37,134 nt of DNA from a virus, in IMG/VR virus record IMGVR_UViG_3300018080_008170, positions 1 to 37,134 of that record; one strand, written 5' to 3'. This document shows positions 7,581 to 13,879 of this stretch, in pieces; the stretch's first letter is position 1, and every line of letters starts with the position of its first letter. The notes under the pieces are model-generated. The model ran no database searches, had not been told where the DNA came from, and worked only from the letters and a program-made list of their open reading frames with translations. The position numbers and the translations under genes were made by a program.

Positions 7581-7676
7581 AAAAAACCCGCCGGTTTCCC
7601 GGCGGGCTCGCTGCATTTTCCCCGTGCTTCAGGGTGGGAAGCGGGGGCTTCCCTGCAATAAGTTTTTATACTTTAA
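7581..7676 (-). ncRNA. Stand-alone small RNA candidate, structured element copy B
   Basis: Promoter copy 6 (-7 box 7681-7688) points leftward into this stretch, which holds no ORF and ends in a perfect intrinsic terminator. The terminator has stem CCCGCCGG/CCGGCGGG at 7587-7606, a GAAA loop and six T at 7581-7586. A second hairpin GGGAAGC-CCCC-GCTTCCC lies at 7636-7653. Predicted length is about 95 nt. The 63 bp 7581-7643 match copy A exactly, while the hairpin loop differs (CCCC against TTTC) with the stem kept. It could be a regulatory RNA, or the remains of a cassette that lost its gene. Confidence 0.55.
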
Positions 7677-7680
7677 TTAT

Positions 7681-7735
7681 CAAAGCTAAACAAACTAAAC
7701 ATTGAATACAAATTTTTTTTAATTAACAGTACAAT
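7681..7735 (-). promoter_or_regulatory. Repeated promoter element, copy 6 (no ORF downstream)
   Basis: Read leftward, -33 TTTG (7709-7712), exactly 20 nt, and -7 TAGCTTTG (7681-7688) are present. The spacer and 3' flank have diverged from the other five copies, but the upstream TATTGTACTGTTAATT block (about 7721-7736) matches the one upstream of copy 2. The only thing it can transcribe before a terminator is the structured RNA of 7581-7676. Confidence 0.6.
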
Positions 7736-7831
7736 AGCAGGATTCGATTTTATCTCTGAGTAGTAAGCTGTCAAGATGGTTGGAGTAAAACAGATAAATA
7801 CTGTTACAAATAAATGCCCTTTGTTGTCCGT

Positions 7832-7844
7832 GTTAGGCATAGGG
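7832..7844. repeat. Cassette 3' end (R''-like) of the DUF2971 gene, pairs with 8693-8705
   Basis: GTTAGGCATAGGG begins six bases beyond the end of the DUF2971 coding region. It is complementary in 11 of 13 positions to CCTTATGCCAAAC at 8693-8705, the point where promoter copy 5 joins the gene unit. GTTAGGC also fits the integron R' consensus GTTRRRY. Confidence 0.5.
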
Positions 7845-7849
7845 TATTT

Positions 7850-8674
7850 TTAGATTATCCGCACTTTACTGAGTTTGAATTTATAAGGGACTTGTACAGC
7901 CTTAAATAATGGTACTTTTAAATCTTTTGCATAATCAATCATAGTCGAAAGATCCTTTTCTGGAAACTGTAATCCTATAAAAAGACTTCTAAAACTATCC
8001 CTATTGATCTTAATTTGTCTCGACTCATCATAGAATTGCATAGGAAAAATATTTGAAAAAATCCTATACTCTTTTTCATGTTTCCAGCCAGAAGCTTTAA
8101 TATGGGATCTTTCGAAACAGCTGTCTATAAATTCTTGTGATGGACTTTCTTTCTCATATGGTGCAAGCGGATTCACTTTTGGATATTCTTTTCGATAAAT
8201 TGTCTTCATTGATCTGAAACCCGGAATAAATTTTATTAATTCTTCTGTTATAAGACCAATACAAAATCCAGTGTGGTAGTTTGAATAATAACTCCACATT
8301 TGGATACTATTCCATATTGTTGAAGCACAGAAAATTCCGAAATGTTGATTGCCTTTTTCAATATAAGCTTTATTGTATTCTTTTATATAGTCACTTTTTC
8401 TATACTTAATGAAATCAAACATCTTGGTCTTAATAGTCTTTACATCAACATTCCGATTCTGATTTATTGACGGACTATCTTTTATGTAATTTTCAACATA
8501 TGCTTTTATCTTTTCATCAGAATCTAACATTTCAAGAGAGATTGGTGGTCTACAATCAAATGGATCATTTAGGTCTTTGGGCGAGGGAAGGTAAATGATC
8601 TTTGACTTAAGAATCTCTTGATGGAACGGATTTGTCCAATCTCTATATTTATAAATTGTTGATGGATAAATCAT
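7850..8674 (-). CDS. DUF2971-family protein
   Basis: This 274-aa protein has the hallmarks of DUF2971: IYKYR at 7-11, NDPFDC at 36-41, FCAST at 115-119, MWSYYSNYHTGFCIG at 126-140, and a late W-KHEKEYRI near 197-205. The family occurs widely in defence-rich and mobile regions of bacteria. Its biochemical activity is not established to my knowledge. Here it has its own promoter (copy 5), is bordered by a cassette-type inverted repeat, and lies upstream of a membrane coiled-coil gene. The second island repeats that pairing. A partner role in a two-component defence unit is inferred. Confidence 0.8.
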   Translation of the reverse strand: MIYPSTIYKYRDWTNPFHQEILKSKIIYLPSPKDLNDPFDCRPPISLEMLDSDEKIKAYVENYIKDSPSINQNRNVDVKTIKTKMFDFIKYRKSDYIKEYNKAYIEKGNQHFGIFCASTIWNSIQMWSYYSNYHTGFCIGLITEELIKFIPGFRSMKTIYRKEYPKVNPLAPYEKESPSQEFIDSCFERSHIKASGWKHEKEYRIFSNIFPMQFYDESRQIKINRDSFRSLFIGLQFPEKDLSTMIDYAKDLKVPLFKAVQVPYKFKLSKVRII

Positions 8675-8692
8675 CTATTGACAGTTTTGTCA

Positions 8693-8823
8693 CCTTATGC
8701 CAAACTTACTTATATAGTTACCTTATTTAACTTTTCAGACATATCAAAGTTAAGCCAAGAGTGCTTTTCATGCAAATTTTTTTCGATTTGACTTAGATCT
8801 GTTTATATAACTTAACAGCCTTA
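8693..8823 (-). promoter_or_regulatory. Repeated promoter element, copy 5 (DUF2971 gene), extended
   Basis: Read leftward, -33 TTTG (8773-8776), a 20-nt spacer and -7 TAACTTTG (8745-8752) carry the shared flanks CATGAAAA and ATATGTCTGAAAAG. The leader GTAACTATATAAGTAA stops at GTT (AAC 8703-8705). Beyond that lies the cassette-specific TTGGCATAAGG. Upstream, 8796-8823 is identical to 4696-4723 of copy 1, so these two copies share about 120 bp. Confidence 0.8.
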
Positions 8824-9000
8824 CATTCTGGCTCCTGAGACGTACAATTATCTTATAACTCGAGATAAGTTGCCGGCATAAGAAGCTGATTGTTTTTTGG
8901 AGAGCAGCGATACGTAACTCTTCAGTAGGATTAGGTTTGTTCATGACAGGATTGCATTAGGGTTGACTCTTAATCAACGCAATTTTCATGCCCAAATTAT
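8824..9000. other. Non-coding stretch between the accessory island and repressor
   Basis: No convincing ORF is present. It holds an imperfect palindrome around the CTCGAG at about 8860 (TTATCTTATAA/TTATAAGATAA-like) and a weak GTTGA/TCAAC hairpin at about 8962-8982. That hairpin could end leftward transcription from the repressor gene. Together with copy 5 it makes a 326-bp gene-free interval. Confidence 0.4.
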
Positions 9001-9384
9001 TTATTCATCCTTGTTTTTGAGTTTTGTCAGCTGGTCTATTAATTCGGTCTGCTGTTGAATGATTTTTTCGTATTTCTCGATGATGAGATCCTTATCCTTA
9101 CATGCCTGGCATTCCTGTTCGTTTTTGGCTTTCTCATCCTTTACTTTTTCTATTGGCCGACCTTTAGTAATTATCATTTCTCCGGTACCATTTAGTAACC
9201 ACTCAGGATTAAGATTAGGATAATTACTTACAACTCTTTTCAATAATGCTTGAGTAATTGCTCTTTTTCCAGCAATTACGTCATAAATAGTTGTCGGTGT
9301 TGATAGACCAATTTCTTTTGAAAAAGAATTTGGAGTTTCTATTAAATAGTCAATGATTTTTTTCAGCCTATCTGCTTGACTCAT
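9001..9384 (-). CDS. Prophage repressor, HTH_XRE type
   Basis: This 127-aa protein has an N-terminal helix-turn-helix (about 5-60; SKEIGLSTPTTIYDVIAGKR) and then the NPEWLLNGTGEM segment (59-70) typical of Bacteroidota phage-type regulators. A C-terminal coiled coil (about 90-125), likely for dimerisation, follows. There is no LexA-like peptidase domain, so induction would not be by RecA-stimulated self-cleavage. It is divergent from the early operon and separated from it by 116 bp with four GTTARTA-like repeats, as expected for a lysogeny switch. Confidence 0.85.
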   Translation of the reverse strand: MSQADRLKKIIDYLIETPNSFSKEIGLSTPTTIYDVIAGKRAITQALLKRVVSNYPNLNPEWLLNGTGEMIITKGRPIEKVKDEKAKNEQECQACKDKDLIIEKYEKIIQQQTELIDQLTKLKNKDE

Positions 9385-9392
9385 ATATTAAG

Positions 9393-9452
9393 TTAATATA
9401 ATTGTTAATAACTGTTAATAACATATAATGCGTGTATATAACTGTTAGTAAG
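9393..9452. promoter_or_regulatory. Operator array in the lysogeny switch
   Basis: GTTAATATA (9393), GTTAATAAC (9404), GTTAATAAC (9414) and GTTAGTAAG (9444) are direct repeats with start-to-start distances of 11, 10 and 30 bp. All lie on nearly the same face of the helix. They sit between the divergent repressor and early gene, the last one just upstream of the early -7 box. Binding by the repressor is inferred from position. Confidence 0.55.
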
Positions 9453-9463
9453 TTTTTATTGCA

Positions 9464-9471
9464 TATATTTG
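9464..9471 (+). promoter_or_regulatory. Early rightward promoter, -7 box
   Basis: TATATTTG is an exact TAnnTTTG box, 30 nt before the ATG at 9501. No good TTTG is found 20 nt upstream; the last operator repeat (9444-9452) lies in the spacer, so repressor binding would block this promoter directly. Confidence 0.5.
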
Positions 9472-9500
9472 TGCTCATGAACCAAAGATATAATAAATAA

Positions 9501-9773
9501 ATGGATCGAGTCAATAGCACAAATACAGTAAAAAATGGAAACAGGGTCATTATCGAGGGTGGCTTTAATGTTGCATATAGATCCCTGCCTTACAGAATTG
9601 TAAGGGAAGCACGTAAAACGATCTCCCGGGATTGTTCCTGGGCACGTAGCACTTTCGATAAAAAACTGAGGGGGCAGACTCTGTTTTCGAATCTCGAAAT
9701 CAAATATCTCGAGGAATTTTTCGAACAATACAATCTCGATGCCTGGACAGGAGAATCAATCAACCAGAACTAG
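9501..9773 (+). CDS. Small early DNA-binding protein, Cro-like position
   Basis: This is a 90-aa basic protein, first gene of the rightward early operon. Residues about 42-85 (ISRDCSWARSTFDKKLRGQTL) are compatible with a small helical DNA-binding fold in which a helix-turn-helix reads S-W-A-R-S-T-F. I do not recognise a named family. Position directly opposite the repressor suggests a Cro-like or excision-control role. Its stop is followed one base later by the next ATG (9775), so translation may be coupled. Confidence 0.65.
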   Translation: MDRVNSTNTVKNGNRVIIEGGFNVAYRSLPYRIVREARKTISRDCSWARSTFDKKLRGQTLFSNLEIKYLEEFFEQYNLDAWTGESINQN

Positions 9774-9774
9774 T

Positions 9775-10185
9775 ATGGAAAGGGTTAGCACGAACATGGA
9801 ATCCTGTCTCTCGGACAGAGAAAAATCAATAGCCAGGCTGCTGGCCTGGGGATACACTCAAAAAGAGATAGCTGACAAATTATTTGTTTCAAATCACACT
9901 ATCTCGGCTCACCTGCGAAATATTTACCGCAAGCTTGCTATTCATAAAGAAACGGATCTCTGCCGTTGGTGGATCTTCTATGAATATGCAATTACAGATA
10001 ATCCGTTTAAAAAGATTATCGCTGTATTCTTACTGGTACTATCGCTTACGATGATAATGACCGAAAATAACATGGTGAGGGTATTCAGAAGTGCCCCTGC
10101 ACGTCCCGCGACCAGGGCCGCAAGATCTTCACGGGCCCGGCGTTACGAGAATATCTTCGATATACACCTTGCCCTGATGACTTAG
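9775..10185 (+). CDS. LuxR-type HTH protein with membrane segment
   Basis: 136 aa from the ATG right after the previous stop; a longer form from 9739 would overlap that gene. Residues 11-58 form a GerE/LuxR DNA-binding domain (LSDREKSIARLLAWGYTQKE then VSNHTISAHLRNIYRKL). A hydrophobic helix at about 81-96 (IIAVFLLVLSLTMIMT) and an Arg/Ala-rich tail follow. LuxR HTH domains tethered to a membrane helix are common in Bacteroidota mobile elements and presumably respond to envelope or host signals. It lacks a receiver domain. The target is unknown. Confidence 0.75.
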   Translation: MERVSTNMESCLSDREKSIARLLAWGYTQKEIADKLFVSNHTISAHLRNIYRKLAIHKETDLCRWWIFYEYAITDNPFKKIIAVFLLVLSLTMIMTENNMVRVFRSAPARPATRAARSSRARRYENIFDIHLALMT

Positions 10186-10262
10186 CTAACCCGCCGGGGA
10201 AGGGAGGGATGCCACGCTGCACAGCAGGCTCACCTCCCTGCACCGGTAAAAAATTGAATCTT

Positions 10263-10472
10263 ATGGCAACGACACCCGGATCAAAGCCTCTCGACGGATC
10301 CCTGTACGGTGATGCCGTGAAGCTGTTGGAGAGGATCAATGCAGAGTTAAATGAGCACAAGCTTAAAAACGATATCAACATCAGGATGGTGGGAGTAATA
10401 AAGTACCTCAATGATGTCCAGGTGAGTGAAATCACCGGAGAGCTGATAGACAAAGATACTGATCAGGAATGA
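10263..10472 (+). CDS. Small hypothetical early protein
   Basis: 69 aa from ATG 10263 (MATTPGSKPLDG). The frame also opens at 10209, but the extra 18 residues (MPRCTAGSPPCTG) look like non-coding GC-rich sequence. It is predicted mostly helical (GDAVKLLERINAELNEHKL) with acidic ends. It overlaps the next gene by 4 bp, typical of the early operon. No family recognised. Confidence 0.55.
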   Translation: MATTPGSKPLDGSLYGDAVKLLERINAELNEHKLKNDINIRMVGVIKYLNDVQVSEITGELIDKDTDQE

Positions 10473-10759
10473 AGGATCCTGTTGTCATAGAACGTGAGGA
10501 TCTCATCGAAATGGCTGAGACCATAGCCGAGAAATCGACCAGATTCACACTTGAAAATCTCGGCATAAAGCCTTCGAATTACAAGCCATGGATCTCTCAG
10601 AACAAAGCCAGGAAGATGGGCATAAGCATCAGGCGGCTTCACAGGGCGATGTTTATTGAGGGCACGGTACAATTCAAAAAAGACCATGCCAGGCCTAAAA
10701 GTAAATACCAGATAAGCCTGAAAGATATTCAGAAATTATTAAGACAACCTGATTTATGA
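10469..10759 (+). CDS. Putative HTH/excisionase-like DNA-binding protein
   Basis: This 96-aa protein has a middle segment (KPWISQNKARKMGISIRRLH, then RAMFIEGTVQFKKDH) that reads like a winged-helix substrate: an adaptor helix with alternating polar residues and a beta-wing KYQISLKDIQKLL. Small MerR-like excisionases in Bacteroidota have this size and ending. It overlaps both neighbours by 4 bp. An Xis role acting on the TGCACTCCA arms is possible but untested. Confidence 0.45.
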   Translation: MKDPVVIEREDLIEMAETIAEKSTRFTLENLGIKPSNYKPWISQNKARKMGISIRRLHRAMFIEGTVQFKKDHARPKSKYQISLKDIQKLLRQPDL

Positions 10760-11058
10760 GTATGAAAATTTATATAGCAGGAAGAGTATCGGGATTACCC
10801 AGGGTCGATGCTGAAAGAAACTTCGAAAGAGGTGAAAGGGCCCTCCAGGCCAACGGGATGAATTTTGTCAATCCGCTTAAGCTGGTAGGCGAAGATATCT
10901 CTCCCATGGAAGCGATGAAAATACTTATTCCTGCCATGCTGGACTCGGATGGCATCCTGATGCTCAATGACTGGCAATGGAGCGAGGGAGCCAGGATAGA
11001 ACAGATGCTTGCACAATATGCCGGTCTCCGGATTATCGAAGAAGACGATTTATACTAA
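10756..11058 (+). CDS. DUF4406 protein, nucleoside 2-deoxyribosyltransferase-like
   Basis: This 100-aa protein begins MSMKIYIAGRVSGLP, the strand and glycine loop typical of DUF4406 and related nucleoside 2-deoxyribosyltransferases. An acidic stretch DSDGILMLNDWQWSEGARIE completes the fold (IxxLxxW-S-GAxxE motif). DUF4406 is common in tailed phage early regions. A role in nucleotide metabolism is suggested by the fold, but the catalytic activity of these short forms is unproven. Confidence 0.8.
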   Translation: MSMKIYIAGRVSGLPRVDAERNFERGERALQANGMNFVNPLKLVGEDISPMEAMKILIPAMLDSDGILMLNDWQWSEGARIEQMLAQYAGLRIIEEDDLY

Positions 11059-11072
11059 ATTCTTTATTATTT

Positions 11073-11906
11073 ATGGCAAAAAGACTAACCGATACCGATA
11101 AATATAAGAAGCCCTTTATAAGGGGCTTGCCAGGGCCTTATAAGCTCCTTTGGGACTATCTCTGTCATGAGTGTGATCACGCAGGAATATGGATAATCGA
11201 TTTCGAGGTCGCCCAGGTCTATCTCGGACAGGACATGAAGGTCAACAGAGAGGATGCTCTCCGATATTTTAACCAGGGAGAAACGCGTATTATTGAAATT
11301 GATCGCAATCGATGGTTTATTGCACCTTTCATTGAATTTCAATATGGAGTTCTAAACGAACAAAACCGTGTCCATAACTCGGTTATCAAAGTACTTAAAA
11401 AATATAATTTATGGGATGGGGCTAGTAAGGGCCTTACTAGCCCCTTACTAGGGTCTAGCAAGGGGCTAGCTAGCCCCTTGCTAGGGTCTAAGGATAAGGA
11501 TAAAGATAATAATAAAGAGAAAAAAGAGGGGTGTGGGGAGAAAAAGGAGAAAAATAAAAATTCCCAGGAAGCAGAAAATCTTTATGAACAGGTCATAAGA
11601 TATTTCGATACGGATCTCAGGCCGAAAACAAAAAATCAGAAACAGGAATGGGTAAATACCCTGGATAAGCTCATCCATATCGACGGTCATCCGCCTGATC
11701 GGATCAGAAAGGTCATTGCCTGGGCCAGGCAGGATGATTTCTGGCAGCTGAACTTCCTGTCGCTTCTGAAGCTTCGAAAAAAGGACAAATCAAAAGTGCC
11801 ATACTTCACAGTTTTTGAACAAAGAATGAAAATCAATGGAAACAATAGACAATCTGGTGAAAGATACATTAAAAGGGTTAACGACCTCTGGAATAAGGAG
11901 GAATAA
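11073..11906 (+). CDS. Phage replication initiator-like protein (DnaD/O-like)
   Basis: 277 aa from ATG 11073 (MAKRLTDTDKYKK); the frame runs upstream into the DUF4406 gene, but that part is a shadow. The N-terminal ~115 residues (FIRGLPGPYKLLWDYLCHEC, then FIAPFIEFQYGVLNEQNRVH) match the winged-helix initiator region of Bacteroidota phage replication proteins. A low-complexity linker (SKGLTSPLLG repeated, then K/D/N/E-rich) is followed by a helical C-terminal domain. The 3' end overlaps the DnaC-like gene by 71 bp. The linker is encoded by palindromic CTAG-rich DNA that probably is the origin, as in the lambda O gene. Confidence 0.75.
   Translation: MAKRLTDTDKYKKPFIRGLPGPYKLLWDYLCHECDHAGIWIIDFEVAQVYLGQDMKVNREDALRYFNQGETRIIEIDRNRWFIAPFIEFQYGVLNEQNRVHNSVIKVLKKYNLWDGASKGLTSPLLGSSKGLASPLLGSKDKDKDNNKEKKEGCGEKKEKNKNSQEAENLYEQVIRYFDTDLRPKTKNQKQEWVNTLDKLIHIDGHPPDRIRKVIAWARQDDFWQLNFLSLLKLRKKDKSKVPYFTVFEQRMKINGNNRQSGERYIKRVNDLWNKEE
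11421..11550. other. Probable replication origin inside the initiator gene
   Basis: Seven CTAG tetranucleotides occur within 63 bp (11422-11484). 11455-11484 is a perfect 30-bp palindrome with half-site CTAGCAAGGGGCTAG. 11422-11440 is a near-perfect palindrome around GGGCC. AGCCCCTTrCTAGGGTCTA is repeated directly at 11439 and 11472, 33 bp apart (three helical turns). Right after follows a purine-rich, strand-asymmetric, easily melted tract (11490-11550, GATAAGGATAAAGATAATAA). Iterons next to an AT-rich element inside an initiator gene match the lambda-type origin design. Function is inferred. Confidence 0.6.
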
Positions 11907-12534
11907 ATACATGCCATACAAAATGGATGTTGCCCTGGCTGTTGTAGAACGGATCGGTAAGAGTCTCGAACCGCAGTTTACATTAACTCCGGAAGCTGAA
12001 AGCATTTACAGGATATTGATACAGTGGTTTCACGGGGATCCCGGATTCGAGAAAAACGGCTATTTATCGAAGGGAATAATGCTGATGGGACCTACAGGTA
12101 CCGGGAAAACGCTTGCAATGAAGGTCATGTCTGTCTATCGCGAGATAGATAACATAATGTTCCTTATCGACGGCAAATTCTACAAGCTTTCCTACGATGT
12201 GATCGATGTAAATCACATTGTCAACTCATTCGTGCAGAGTGGTTATGAAGGTATCAGTGTATACAATACCAGAATAGCCCTTTGCCTGGATGACCTCGGA
12301 TCCGAATCGGAATATGTCAGGCGATTCGGGAACAAGGTCGATGTTATCAGCTATATCATTTCGGAACGGCACCTGAGAAGGCTGTTGACACTGGGTACTT
12401 CAAATTTTCCTCTCACTACCCTGGAAGAGAAGTATGATGATCGTGTTGTAAGCAGGATGTACGGAATATTCAACTTCCTGACCATGAAAGGACAGGATTT
12501 CAGGCGCAGACAAACGAAAAATCCAGCATCATAA
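11836..12534 (+). CDS. DnaC-like helicase loader (AAA+ ATPase)
   Basis: This 232-aa protein has Walker A GPTGTGKT at 85-92, Walker B IALCLDD at 147-153, sensor-like TSNF at 188-191 and a probable arginine finger in DRVVSRM (202-208). This order and size fit IstB/DnaC-type helicase loaders. It follows the initiator gene and overlaps it by 71 bp; an internal ATG at 11911 (MPYKMD) would remove the overlap. No phage helicase gene is visible, so the phage presumably loads the host DnaB helicase. Confidence 0.85.
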   Translation: METIDNLVKDTLKGLTTSGIRRNKYMPYKMDVALAVVERIGKSLEPQFTLTPEAESIYRILIQWFHGDPGFEKNGYLSKGIMLMGPTGTGKTLAMKVMSVYREIDNIMFLIDGKFYKLSYDVIDVNHIVNSFVQSGYEGISVYNTRIALCLDDLGSESEYVRRFGNKVDVISYIISERHLRRLLTLGTSNFPLTTLEEKYDDRVVSRMYGIFNFLTMKGQDFRRRQTKNPAS

Positions 12535-12543
12535 AATACTGTG

Positions 12544-12885
12544 ATGAATAGTAAAACAAAAGAACTGATAAAAGCTGAACGCAGGCGCAATGATTTCACA
12601 TTCATAACCGAAGTTGTTCAGCGGGGAAGGACCAGGCCGAAGAAATATAAGCACTATTTACGCATGCCTACATTTCTCTATGAAGAGATGAGAGACAGAA
12701 ACTGGATAGATCCGGAGAGATATTTCATCGATGAATCTGCATTCTTTGAGTTTACGGAAAAAACTGTGACGATAAGCTTTATGACTCTTTGCATGTGTGA
12801 AGATCTTCACCGGCATATCGACCAATACCTGGTTATAAAATTTGCCGGCAGTTACCCGATAGAGAGAGGAGGGAGATTCTTCTGA
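12544..12885 (+). CDS. Hypothetical early protein
   Basis: 113 aa starting at the ATG next to a GTG. The N-terminus is basic and helical (TKELIKAERRRNDF). The centre has alternating hydrophobic and aromatic strands (MPTFLYEEMRDRNWIDPERY, FFEFTEKTVTISFMTLCMC), and the protein ends GGRFF. The stop overlaps the next start by one base. Not recognised; the neighbours suggest a role in DNA metabolism. Confidence 0.6.
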   Translation: MNSKTKELIKAERRRNDFTFITEVVQRGRTRPKKYKHYLRMPTFLYEEMRDRNWIDPERYFIDESAFFEFTEKTVTISFMTLCMCEDLHRHIDQYLVIKFAGSYPIERGGRFF

Positions 12886-13217
12886 TGTTACGTCCGAAAT
12901 CGAGACCGAGACCATGGAGCCTGAAAAAGGCAAAAACAAGACCCATGCAGGAGCGCAAAAGCAGCTCCTTTTATCATACAGCGAGATGGACACGGGAAAG
13001 CAGGGCATTCAGACAGGCTCATCCCCTGTGCGAGAAATGCCGGGAGGAAGGAGTCACTTATCCTGCAGAGGTGGTAGATCATATCATCCCTCTCGAGATC
13101 TGCCTGGATCCCTGGGATAAAAACAACTGGCAATCACTATGCAGGAAACATAATAACATCAAAGCAGCACAGGACAAGATAATGATTCAGAAACACCGAA
13201 AAGAACACAAAAAATGA
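12885..13217 (+). CDS. Phage HNH endonuclease
   Basis: This 110-aa protein is very basic at its N-terminus and carries a zinc-HNH fold: CEKC at 49-52, VVDHIIPL with D65/H66, N81 and LCRKHNN with C86/H89. It matches the small HNH proteins of cos-type HK97-like phages, which cooperate with terminase in genome-end cleavage. It lies about 2.4 kb before the terminase genes rather than right next to them. It overlaps both neighbours by 1-4 bp in a tight operon. Confidence 0.85.
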   Translation: MLRPKSRPRPWSLKKAKTRPMQERKSSSFYHTARWTRESRAFRQAHPLCEKCREEGVTYPAEVVDHIIPLEICLDPWDKNNWQSLCRKHNNIKAAQDKIMIQKHRKEHKK

Positions 13218-13522
13218 ACTGGCTTAAGAAACAAAAGATAGAAATACAGCGCGGACTGTACAGGATGAAACTGAAGCGCAACCTGCGTTATGATCTCAAA
13301 AGACATAAAAGAGCAATAAGAAAAGCCGACCGGCTGAGCAAAAGAATGAGAAAGAGGCTGTGGGTGTTCCGGGAAGCTCCCGGTGTATATCATATCTATA
13401 CCAAGCCCCAGGTAAAAGCAGCTGCCAGGGCTTTCAGGGAAAGCCGTCTGCCGGTATTCAATTTCTACCAGACTAATGATTTTATAGTTCACATAACCAA
13501 TAAAGGCAATGAAAACAATTAA
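13214..13522 (+). CDS. Basic hypothetical protein
   Basis: This 102-aa protein is strongly basic over residues 1-60 (KRNLRYDLKRHKRAIRKADR, KRMRKRLW), probably helical and able to bind nucleic acid. A small beta-like C-terminal half (FNFYQTNDFIVHITN) follows. It overlaps the HNH gene by 4 bp and the next gene by 14 bp. No family recognised. Confidence 0.55.
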   Translation: MNWLKKQKIEIQRGLYRMKLKRNLRYDLKRHKRAIRKADRLSKRMRKRLWVFREAPGVYHIYTKPQVKAAARAFRESRLPVFNFYQTNDFIVHITNKGNENN

Positions 13523-13838
13523 AGAAATCAAAAAAGAAGAGGCCGATCTCCATGAGCAGATCAAAACCGCTGATCATAGCGAAACAAAACGAATAACCAA
13601 AAGGCTCGAATTGTTAAAGATCTGCAGGCTATACCTGGAGACAAAACCCAGCGAAGAATCTCTCCGTGGTCAGCTGGACGATCTGAATCACAATATTAAG
13701 ATCATCGATGAACGCTTTTCAGCCTGGTCCTCCGGAAAAACAGGGTCCGGCACAGGACTTAAGCGTCAATATGCTGCAATTACAGAGAAACGTAAAATTA
13801 AAGCACAGGTAAATACACTTACATACCTGCTTTCCTGA
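13509..13838 (+). CDS. Coiled-coil hypothetical protein
   Basis: This 109-aa protein is almost wholly charged helix: EIKKEEADLHEQIKTADHSE with heptad-like spacing, a central LEIL-type stretch, and a second helical pair after a Gly/Ser turn (SSGKTGSGTG). It is likely a small coiled-coil dimer. It lies at the end of the tight early cluster that begins with the HNH gene. Function unknown. Confidence 0.55.
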   Translation: MKTIKEIKKEEADLHEQIKTADHSETKRITKRLELLKICRLYLETKPSEESLRGQLDDLNHNIKIIDERFSAWSSGKTGSGTGLKRQYAAITEKRKIKAQVNTLTYLLS

Positions 13839-13879
13839 ATGAACTCCGATTAAATGGATCTTTTAAAAAACTACATACT

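Noticed and set aside
7581-7676. Retron msr-msd RNA
   Set aside because: No reverse transcriptase gene in the window, and the RNA ends in an ordinary terminator.
4602-8823. CRISPR array from regularly recurring repeats
   Set aside because: Repeats are far apart, each in front of a gene with promoter boxes; no spacers or cas genes.
10977-11072. Longer start for the replication initiator
   Set aside because: It overlaps the DUF4406 gene by over 80 bp with arginine-rich shadow sequence; ATG 11073 gives the expected N-terminus.
11421-11490. Terminator inside the replication gene
   Set aside because: Palindromes are CTAG-rich, in the middle of an open frame and followed by a purine tract without T-run.
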